64,000 nucleotides of DNA from Liriodendron chinense (lineage: Eukaryota > Streptophyta > Magnoliopsida > Magnoliales > Magnoliaceae), in assembly GCA_003013855.2 (NCBI GenBank), contig ML058433.1, positions 7,067,966-7,131,965 of the forward strand. Reading direction: 5' to 3'. Of the stretch, positions 55,997 through 64,000 are shown one piece after another. Each line of letters starts with the position of its first letter. The first letter of the stretch is position 1. Both the position numbers and the translations under genes were made by a program. Under the pieces are notes generated by a model. The model was not told where the DNA came from and did no database searches. It saw nothing but the letters and a program-made list of their open reading frames with translations.

Positions 55997-57804
55997 CTAG
56001 GGCCTTGTTGACGGTCTACCCGGGTTTCCATCTTCTTGCATCGGGTCAACTAGTTCTGGCAGAACGTGTTCTGGCAGAACGTGTTCTGGCATTTGTTTTC
56101 TGGATCGGAGAGTAACGGCATTGACTTTCTCTTCACTTGCCCGTGATGCCTCTCTCGCTGACGGCTGTTCTGTGAATGATACCATCGCACAATGTACCTG
56201 AGCCTCGATAAGTCGGCTCTTCCCTTGGCTTGTTCTTTTCTCTTTTCTTATCCCTTTCTTCTTGCGGTTGAGGAGTCTTCGTCTATTCTTGAGCTTCCTC
56301 CTGCTGCTGACCAAAGTCCAGGGTTCTTCGGGTTTAGGGAACGGGGTGCGCAAGCGTACATTTTCTTCTGAGGGAAACATTGAAACTATCCCAGATATTT
56401 CTTTCCTGGTTGTTTTTGGTGATTTCATACTGATCACCCTTGGTTGATCAATCCTTGTATTCTTCCCTTTAGACTAAAATAGTCTTTTGTCTTATGACTC
56501 AGACAATGATGGTATTTGTAATACCGGGGATCATTCACTCTCCCAACTTCGTGTGGACGAACTGGTTCTGGTAAGCGGAGTATATCGTCTTCCACTAGCT
56601 GTTCCATAATGGGGACCAGATCGGCCATGTCGAACGTGTATGGGCCATTGACCCTTTTTCTCTCGGCTAAAGTTATTCCTCGAGAAACATAAGGCCTCTT
56701 GCTTTTGTCTTGGGTAGGCGCTGCTTTCATGTCTGGCTTGGATTCTACAATCGGCCACTTCCGATCTCTTAAGTCTTTGCCCTTGTTTACATTATGTGTT
56801 TCTGCAATCCTTTCTCCTTCCCTCCTTTGCCTTTCGGGCTTGAAGTTCACCCATGTCGCGGCTTCTTCCACCAAATGTGCTTTAGTGGCTAGCTCTCGGA
56901 AAGAGTAAAAACTATTCCTAGATAACCCGTACGATATCATTGGGTCTAGGGCTCGCATACAAATCTTTATTTTCTCTTTTTCATTGGGTAACTCTTGGCA
57001 TTGAGCAACTATCGTCCCCCAACGATCCATGAACTTTTCCATAGGTTTGCCCTGTCTCTGTCTGATTAAGGCCAGATCTGTCACTGACGTTTTTCTTTCT
57101 GTAGTAAAGAATTTCTAGATGAAGCTGTCTTGCATCTGTTCCCACGATCTTACTGATCCGGCTGGTAGTGACATGTACCATTGGAAAGCCTTTCCTATCA
57201 GCGTCGACGCAAATAGCCGCATACAGTACTATGGAACGGCCAACCAATTCCCCAATGTTATAAGGAAATGAGTAATATGCTCCTCTGGTGATCCTCAACC
57301 ATCGAATTTTTTGAAGTCTGGACATCTGAAGTTAACTGGGACTGGTATTTCTTCTATCTGTAGCGGGTACAAAACTTGATATTTATAACTGGTTCCTTTT
57401 TCTTTCTCTTTCTCTTGTCGCATGAGATTTCGTTTGCGACAATTCCTCTCTTGACATTTGCGCAGTCGGGGCGAGCATTCCCTCTGCTGAAACTCTCCTG
57501 GTCTGGGTAAGCAGTTCGGCATCGGCTGGTCCTTCCACTGCCCCTTGGGACTCTTCGGCTGATTGGCGCGTAGGTGGTACAACACTTCTGGTAGCATTCT
57601 AAGCTATCAAAGTGGTCAACACTTCCTAAATGATTCTCATTCGCTCATTCGTTTCACGATTAGCCTGAACTAATCTGTCAATCTGATCTTGGACTGTAGG
57701 CAATTCTTCTGCTTCATACGGCTCTTCTTCTTCCTCTACTACTTGAACCATTGCGATCTGCACCGGTCGTACCTTCTGAACCTGTCCCTGTGTTAGTTTG
57801 AGGA
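55997..57804 (-). pseudogene. Gypsy J gag (decayed, left of element K)
   Basis: 57084-56434 carries the capsid domain, IRQRQGKPMEKFMDRW, SRNSFYSFRELATKAHLVEE, and a degenerate zinc motif, CLSHKTKDYFSLKGRI. 57325-56981 and 57597-57295 supply further gag pieces in other frames. Near 57630-57800 lies a glutamate-rich linker, VQDQIDRLVQANRETNERM. The N-terminal end continues beyond K at 62357. Confidence 0.8.
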
Positions 57805-57809
57805 CTGTC

Positions 57810-57937
57810 TGAAAATGCGGTATAAGGTTGATTACCGCTTTTGTAGAAGCAAGAAACAAGTTACCTTGTCCTAGAGGGGGTGAATAGGACACTTTTTAAA
57901 TTACCCAATTACACACTTGTAATCATGCAAAGTATTC
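57810..57937 (-). repeat. Element K truncated left LTR
   Basis: Matches 60565-60693 almost base for base (TGAAAATGCGGTATAAGG...CTTAGAG), including the stem-loop at 57868-57890. It then breaks at cgggaggtcaccc, where the ORF region begins. Confidence 0.9.
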
Positions 57938-58941
57938 TTAGAGCGGGAGGTCACCCTGTCATGCGTGGAGCCCTTTGGCATTCCATCCCTCCTCGCACAA
58001 ATCGGCTGGGATGGTGTGCCACGATTTGGAGGTGTGGACATCCCGAGGTTGTGTATGTATTTTTGTCTAAAATCATCAGCCCTGTTGGAAATCCTCCATC
58101 GTGCGAGGTCATTGTAGGAGGACGTGTGGTGAAAATCACCGCCCAAACGATAGCGGACCTCATTGGGATTCCCATGTCCACAGCCCCTCAACCTAATGAC
58201 AATCTTCTTGATTTTACTCTACGGGCTGATTGGACACGATATCTGTGTCGGGGTCCCAATCCCGAGCGGATAGATGGTAGTGCACTCCGGGCGTCCGAGA
58301 TGTCCAACCGATTCCGAGTGCTCCACCAAATTTTCAGCACAAATGTCTATCCACGTAGTACCAACAAATCCGATCTCACAGCCAATATGGTCAATCTCCT
58401 CTATCACGTTGGTCATGGGACGCGTCTGTGTCTTCCATCTATCATTTTGCATCATATCCTGGACTCTCTGCCCAACACCCGCAACACCATACCTTTTGGC
58501 TGGATCATTACCCATTTGGGCCAAGACTGCGGTTTCACAAATATTGTGGTTCATCCTATTCCTCGTCGTACCTTCAAGGACCTCAATATCAAGAAGATGG
58601 CTCTACCAAGAGAGGATAATGTGGAAGACCGGGACTTCTCCCATTCTCCCACACAGGTGTCTTCTGGCACCCATAGTGGGTCTTCAGCTCCAGCCCCGAC
58701 GCCGGCCCCAGCTCGTCGATCGGTCAAGCGGCGACTTCCGTCTGACGCCTCTTCCGCACCTCCTCCTCCCAACTCGGAGCAGATCATTGCCCAACTAGAT
58801 CGTGTGGAGGGCGCTCTAGCTCAACACGGTGAGCGGTTGACGCGTCTTGAGAACCTGATGCAGACCATACATGATGCTGTTCAGCGCCTCACATCAGCTC
58901 TCTCATGTCGACGCGATGATGTCTATGGACCTGCTCCATAG
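57938..58941 (+). CDS. Element K ORF, plant-transposon-protein-like, N-terminus lost
   Basis: An uninterrupted frame of about 334 codons after the LTR stub. Globular region: CEVIVGGRVVKITAQTIADL, RFRVLHQIFSTNVYPRS, NKSDLTANMVNLLYHVGHG, LCLPSIILHHIL, IPFGWIITHLGQDCGF. It is the same domain as in element B at 7592-7158. Then come a basic Ser/Pro segment (ARRSVKRRLPSD, a possible nuclear localisation signal) and a C-terminal coiled coil (IIAQLDRVEGALAQHGERLT). The natural start is gone; upstream codons are fused from LTR sequence. It runs opposite to LTR orientation. Lack of stops suggests recent capture or constraint; function is unknown. Confidence 0.7.
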
Positions 58942-58989
58942 CTGCCTATATTTTTAGATGGGGTCCGTAGTGTATCTGCAGTCGCGGAT

Positions 58990-59600
58990 ATCTTTTTGGG
59001 GCGACTTTATTAGTTATACCTTTCAAGCATAATCACAAAATTGAGTCCTGTCACCTGTCATGTGTCGGGAGCATCCACTATCAAGGTACCGCCTAGTGTT
59101 TCTTCCGGCTCTAAGGGCTGTATGGATAACTAAGCATTTGTTCTTTACTACCCATTTAGAGACTACCCTTTTTGGAGAACCAGGCTTCTTGGTTGATTCT
59201 AGAGATGTCATCGTTTGAGCATAAGGTGTTGAGGTTTTTTCTTTGGCAGGAGCTTGGCAGTCAGAGGCAATATGACCACAGCGTCCACAGTTGTAGCACT
59301 TAGGATCTTTTGGCTTGTTGTAAGATTTTCCTGTATAGCGCTTTTTGTCAAAAGATTTGCTATTTTTGTCAACCCTTTTTCCTTTGTTTTAAAGAATTTT
59401 CTAAACTTCTTGGCCATAAGAGCCATTTCATTCATATCCATTTCTTCATCACTATCAACTACAGATTCTGTGTGTAGTGTGTGAGGTTTTCAGCACTGTG
59501 TTTCTACTTTTTGGGGATTTCTTGAAATGAAGTTCATGGGTCTGTAGAGTCCTAGTAAGTCTTCTATTTTCATAGTATCAATATCTCTACATTCCTCAAT
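58990..59600 (-). pseudogene. Element K gag-protease scraps
   Basis: On the minus strand, RYLDSGCSRHMTGD (about 59075-59120) is a copia protease motif with D-S-G-C. The KMALMAKKFRKFF-like gag end and a CHC-type zinc knuckle (C..C....H....C, about 59260-59315) precede it. The segments carry stops. They match the element's LTR orientation, unlike the neighbouring ORF. Confidence 0.7.
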
Positions 59601-59698
59601 AGTCTATGACATATGTGCTGCATTCTCATTTCACTAACCTTTGTCAATCATTGACAAAAAGGGGGAGAAGTTATCCCACCAAAAGGTCCAGGTTATTT
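59601..59698 (+). repeat. First copy of K polypurine-box repeat
   Basis: Contains ctgcattctcatttcacta, tgacaaaaagggggagaagt and ccaccaaaaggtccaggtta. It is the reverse complement of 60018-60125 and a direct copy of part of 59880-60015. Confidence 0.8.
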
Positions 59699-59879
59699 TT
59701 TTGTTGATCTTTTGTGTGCAGGGACTAAGGGGGAGTTCAAGTGAAGCCTAGTCTGTACATTGAGTCTGTACATTTTGTATGTAATGAGTCATGTCTATGT
59801 GTAAAGCATTTATTTTCTTCGACATGTTCAATGTATGTATGAACTTTCTTCGACATATTCTCATTTCTGCCGTATGCCA

Positions 59880-60175
59880 CATGACCATGTATATTTGGCT
59901 TCCTCCCTCCACTCGTTAATGTCTATTTCCTCCTTTAGTCTATGACATATGTGCTGCATTCTCATTTCACTAACCTTTGTCAATCACTGACAAAAAGGGG
60001 GAGAAGTTATCTCACAAAAAAAATAACCTGGACCTTTTGGTGGGATAACTTCTCCCCCCTTTTGTCAGTGATTGACAAAGGTTAGTGAAATGAGAATGCA
60101 GCACATATGTCATAGACTAAAGGAGGAAATAGACATTAACAAGTGGAGGGAGGAAGCCAAATATACATGGTCATG
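59880..60175. repeat. Large palindrome in element K
   Basis: Left arm 59880-60015, right arm 60040-60175, 136 bp each, with three mismatches by hand count and a 24-base loop (60016-60039). Each arm contains the tgacaaaaagggggag polypurine-like box. RNA from either strand could fold into one long hairpin. Confidence 0.92.
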
Positions 60176-60419
60176 AAAGGATACACAAGTATATGACAGT
60201 AAGCACAGTGGGCATATAGCCCAAGCAGCCAACCTCCCCTTCTGAAATGTATATCATGAATAAACATTCCATATATACAACCCAAAATGGGGCAAGAAGC
60301 CCAATAAGGATAAAGCAATTACGCACAAGTATATATATACGCAAAGGAGTCAGATAAATGAGAAATGATACACCAAATAAGACATGTCAAAATATCCAAA
60401 TCCAACAATCTTGGCATGG

Positions 60420-60551
60420 CACATGCCCCTATGCTAAAAGCAATATCGGGTCTACTTGCTGTGAGGTAGAGGAGACTCCCAATCATACTTCTATATAAAT
60501 GTTGATCAACACTTTTGCCTGATATACTTGGGTTGTATTTTTGAAAGAAAA
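60420..60551 (-). pseudogene. RT/RNase H junction scrap in element K
   Basis: The minus strand reads YDWESPLPHSK/GSLLYLTASRPDI-type sequence; SMIGSLLYLTASRPDI near 60445-60495 is a canonical copia RT-tail motif. It abuts the primer site, with gag missing between. This shows that K descends from a pol-bearing element. Confidence 0.65.
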
Positions 60552-60564
60552 CTCTGATACCAAT
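60552..60564 (-). promoter_or_regulatory. Element K primer binding site
   Basis: The minus strand reads ATTGGTATCAGAG, adjacent to the right LTR, complementary to initiator tRNA-Met as in element B. Confidence 0.9.
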
Positions 60565-62351
60565 TGAAAATGCGGTATAAGGTTGATTACCGCTTTTGTA
60601 TAAGCAAGAAACAAGTTATCTTGTCCTAGAGGGGGGTGAATAGGACACTTTTTAAATTACCCAATTACACACTTGTAATCATGCAAAGTATTCTTAGAGA
60701 ACTTTCTTCAAGCACAAAATATGCAGAATATAAATCAATAAAAGCACATGTGAAAGAAGTAAATTAATTCATCCATTCATCACACAACAAGAAATTTTTA
60801 TAGTGGGTCGGTTATGTACCTACTCCACTCCCGGCTGATCCACTCACTCCTTGAGTGGCCGGATTTCACTATCACTATGGTTTTAAATGAGGTTAACCAT
60901 AAACCTTAACAGCCTACAAAAGGACTTAAGACTCAACACATGGATTCATCCTTCCATAGGACTAATCCATGACCACTTTGTCCTACAAAAGGGCTTGTCC
61001 TACTCAAGGACTTGTCCTACGCAAGGACTCTTACGAGTTTGGGTCTTCAAACTCTGAAACCCAAATCTCAACTTAAGGAGGTTTCTTGGACTCGAAAGAC
61101 TAAATATACTTAGCTGATTGAGCCCCTTGATGATGCCTTTGTTGAAGAAGCTTCGGCTTGCACGGAAGATACCTTCTTCAGCTCCCTCGATCAGCAACCT
61201 TGCTACGGATGACTTCTTGTAGATTCCAAGGAGAGAGATTAGGGTTAGGTTGAGGCTATATGGGGATATGGCTTTTATATGAGGAGAGCTTCTACCTAAA
61301 CCACCATTAATGGCATTGATGACAAGAGTATATCTTTGAGAGGTAGGTCAAGATGCCATTAAAGAGGGGTTGAGTTCATGATTCAATCCAAGCTTTGAAT
61401 GCTTCTTCAATGTTGGTCAGATCAACATGGATTGAAGTATGAACTCAACAAATCTTAGGGTATGAGAGAGGGGGATCTAAAGGAGAAGGCACAAACAAAC
61501 CTTAGATGATGCTCAAGGTGTTCTCCACAAGATCCAACCGAGTTCCATATATAGAGATGACATTCAACGGTCAGAAAACGGTCACCTCAATAGGATTCGA
61601 TCGATCGGACATAAGTATTAGCTTGATTTGAATTTTGCTGAAAAATAGGTTCTCCGATTGATCGGACTCAGTTCCGATGGATCGGAAGACCCTGTCCGAT
61701 TGATCGAACAGATGGTCCAATTGATCGGAATTCCTTCCAGAGAGTTTATGTATTTTTCTGAATTTTCCTCCGATGGATCGGATGTATGTCCGATGGATTG
61801 GAGCACCCTGTCCGATTGATCGGACAGTCCTCCGAGTGATCGGAAAAGTGTCTAGAGAGATTTTTAATGTTGCTGGACAATTCTTCGATTGATCGGACAT
61901 ATCGTCCGATTGATCGGAGCACCCTGTCCGATTGATCAGACAGTCCTCCGAGTGATCGAAAAAGTGTCCAGAGAGATTTTCAATGTCGCTGGACAATTCT
62001 CCGATTGATCGGACATATCGTCCGATTAATCGGACACCTATCGGACAAATCTCCGATGGATCGGACACCTATCAGAGACAGCAGAAAGACTGATTTTCAT
62101 CTTTTAAGCAACATCTGCCATAATGAATCCTTCCATAGCTGATCTTTATGGAAGGTGGTCTATAGATGGAGCTAAGGATGCAACTAGAAAGGATTGGGCC
62201 ATCTATAGAAGGGTTTTGGGATCAAAGGTTTGGATGGAGAGGCTATGAAGCTGACTGGATGAGCGATCTTCTTTGAGTAGCTTCTGTCTTCGGCCGCAAG
62301 CAGACTTGACGACACACTGACCATGGTAATTGACAAATCTTTGCATTAACA
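60565..62351 (-). repeat. Element K right (5') LTR, 1787 bp, with dyad array
   Basis: TGAAAATGCGG...GCATTAACA. Stem-loop at 60623-60646. TATA-like CTATATATGG (minus) at about 61545-61556. Upstream of the TATA in element orientation (61653-62065) lie 15 copies of a 14-base dyad, consensus TCCGATTGATCGGA, within which a unit of about 116 bp starting GAGCACCCTG is repeated at 61801 and 61917. Confidence 0.9.
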
Positions 62352-62356
62352 CTGTC

Positions 62357-62730
62357 GTGAGCTTGGAGTTCTTCAAGTGTGCGGTCTCGGTCGACTTATG
62401 TGTGACGCGGGTAGCCCTGGGCAATGGCGGAAACTGCTCGATTGTCACTACAGGTACTGAGGACTTGGTTGATGTGACCTTACTGTTAATAGGGATCTTC
62501 TGTCCCTGTTTCGGCTGCCATTGTCTCCTAATTACGGGGCGAGGTCTTGCAACATTCACCACTTTGTACGCGGCTATGATGACTGCTTTCTTCTGCGCTT
62601 TCTTCTGTCGGCGCGTTTTAACCAACCGCCATTTTAAGTTGGAAATAGTTGTTGTGGTTTTGGTGAAATGGGGGAAGCTAAAACCCCCGGTGGCAAGGAA
62701 GATGCACGAACTTCTTATTGAGTATGCCAT
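62357..62730 (-). pseudogene. Gypsy J gag, N-terminal part
   Basis: From ATG 62730 (MAYSIRSSCIFLATGG) the minus strand encodes a basic, arginine/lysine-rich segment (KWRLVKTRRQKKAQKK, RPVIRRQWQPKQGQK) and reads open until element K begins. It would join the gag of J at 57804. Confidence 0.65.
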
Positions 62731-62833
62731 CTCTTCTGTCTGCGTTAGTATCTTGCTAATTCTGCTGTATTATAAAATCATTAGAACAGTTCATAAATGT
62801 GGTCGGGAGTATGAACCCATCGATCGCGGTGCA

Positions 62834-64000
62834 TAAACTGACAAAAATAAGCAAAAAGGAGACAAATACGTGTAGTTATGTGTTCACTCCCCAAGTATAT
62901 GGTTGCGAAGTAGTAATAATTTGGAAAGACCGAGTATCGTTCCCACAGAGATTTATGTATGGGTATTCTCAGAATTTATCTAAAACAACTTATGATTAAG
63001 ATCTTATTAAGAACTAAAGCTGAAAAATAGTGATTTGAAGTAAAACAATGATTTATGAGAGGTAATATCAATCTAAAAAGGCACTAGAGCGCCAAGGATC
63101 CACTTTTGATAAGTTTCAATGCATCAGCACAACTAGTTCTCCCATAACTCAATCAGAATCGAATTCATATCTCTATCCGATCGGAATATGGAGCGGTTCA
63201 ATCAACACTTATTTAAAACAGTTGCTTATTCATTGATTCGATTCTCACAATAATGCTCAGGCCTTGGGCACACTTAATTGTATAGGCCAAGCCTCTTTCC
63301 AATCTAGTTGAGATTCACAACCATAGCTTTCATCAAATCCTGTCACTAGACTTGACTACAACCAATGATTAGAACTCTAATTAAATCAAAATCAATCAGC
63401 AAACAGCTATATCAAATTATAACAAAAGATAAGAACTTTAGTTGAATGAGTTCCCACATGAAGATCATGCCATTGTACACAAGGCAATCAAAGGGTCTAC
63501 CATGCCCGAAGTCGATAATAGATCAATGAACTACACAAGCATAAACAATGCCCAAAAGATAAACTACTAAGTTTAGAATCACTAAGAATCACATGAGCCT
63601 AGAGTCATCAAGATATCAAAGTAAAACTGAACTAGTACTTGATTCAAACTCATATTAAACCAAATCCTTCAATTAAAACATAGAAAGGAAACCTAGGTTG
63701 CATCAATCCAAAAAAAAATCGAAAGCTTCACCTTTTAGCCCTAGCTAAGAGGTTTTAGTTTATCTCTAACATCCTTGAACTAGAGCCTCAAAAACATAAA
63801 AACAACTAAAACTAGAAAAAAAACTAGGAAAACTTGAAGTAGAATCCGTCTCCTAAGCCTCCTTGATGATCCCCATGTCTTAGCATGCCCTGGTATGAAG
63901 AGGAGAAGTCCTTTTTGTAGATTGGAGCGGAAGATTCCAGATTGCACAGGAATTTACGCAATTGCGCAGAGAAAATCGGAGCTTCACGGACAAGCTTTGT
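62834..64000 (-). repeat. Putative gypsy J 5' LTR (runs off window)
   Basis: TGCATAAACTGAC at 62834 follows a leader upstream of the gag start. The minus strand here contains CTGTGGGAACGATACTCGG, a phrase common near the ends of Tat/Athila LTRs. No ORF. The partner LTR is not in the window, so the assignment is tentative. Confidence 0.4.

Larger units (their letters stand above)
57810..62351 (-). mobile_element. Element K: rearranged, B-related non-autonomous LTR element
   Basis: 4542 bp bounded by the perfect target duplication ctgtc (57805-57809 and 62352-62356), interrupting gypsy J gag. The right LTR is complete (60565-62351); the left is a 128-bp stub (57810-57937). The inside holds a plus-strand plant-transposon-like ORF, minus-strand scraps of gag zinc knuckle and protease, a large palindrome, a scrap of RT and a tRNA-Met-type primer site next to the right LTR. 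The internal parts point in both directions, so it is a rearranged derivative rather than a simple deletion. Confidence 0.85.
48350..64000 (-). mobile_element. Gypsy J: Tat-type element, 5' side runs off the window
   Basis: On the minus strand the order from the right is: putative LTR (62834 onward), gag start (62730), [element K], gag (57804 to ~55997), protease region, RT, RNase H, integrase (to 51358). An antisense ORF follows on the + strand at 48520-50850. This is the Tat arrangement seen in gypsy D. No 3' LTR is visible at the left; it meets the Athila fragment near 48350, so that end is truncated. Confidence 0.75.

Noticed and set aside
61653..62065. Short repeated motif resembling a CRISPR array
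   Set aside because: Spacing is irregular and the spacers are themselves repeated; it is an LTR promoter array.

Overview
The window is plant nuclear DNA, almost certainly from an angiosperm with a large, repeat-rich genome. It holds one recognisable host gene and at least twelve LTR-retrotransposons or their fragments, many nested inside one another. Phrases typical of tree and magnoliid genomic DNA (for example near 42300-42560) hint at that clade, but this is only a weak impression. There are no bacterial operons, CRISPR arrays, rRNA genes or convincing tRNA genes.

Host gene: the last five coding exons of an FKBP-type peptidyl-prolyl isomerase, resembling the plastid (thylakoid-lumen) FKBP18 group, lie on the + strand at 31813-31883, 31994-32080, 42671-42820, 42931-42990 and 43729-43791. 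They join in frame with GT-AG introns and no internal stop. One intron is 10.6 kb and filled with decayed retroelements. The 5' exons (transit peptide) were not found and probably lie upstream, beyond copia C or outside the window.

Layout: (1) 1-14656, a decayed minus-strand Ty1/copia element (A), whose left LTR runs off the window. It was split by element B (3709-13287, TSD acctc), a minus-strand LTR element with ~1.9 kb LTRs, copia-type gag, a plant-transposon-protein-like ORF and no visible pol. (2) 14657-17156, unassigned. (3) 17157-31708, a decayed plus-strand copia (C), split by a fairly young Ty3/gypsy Tat-type element D (19219-30081, TSD tctgg). D carries gag-pol and a spliced antisense gene. 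(4) 31709-43960, the FKBP exons. The large intron holds a LINE scrap, copia F (split by a solo LTR), copia G (split by a 791-bp Mutator-like element with an 11-bp TSD) and simple repeats. (5) 43961-48350, LTR, gag and Athila integrase fragments. (6) 48350-64000, a minus-strand Tat-type gypsy (J) with an antisense plant-mobile-domain-like ORF. Its gag is split by element K (57810-62351, TSD ctgtc), a rearranged relative of B that contains a 136-bp-arm palindrome.

How the parts relate: B, K, the solo LTR (37226-38979) and the inverted LTR (44430-45653) belong to one LTR clade. They share TGAAAWTGCG ends, a GTCCTA/TAGGAC stem-loop and, in the better copies, dyad-symmetric repeat arrays upstream of a TATA box. 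B and K lack complete pol and probably depended on enzymes of an autonomous copia relative. Nesting gives relative ages: A older than B, C older than D (C LTRs about 12% different, D LTRs about 2% by hand count), F older than the solo LTR, G older than the Mutator-like element, J older than K.
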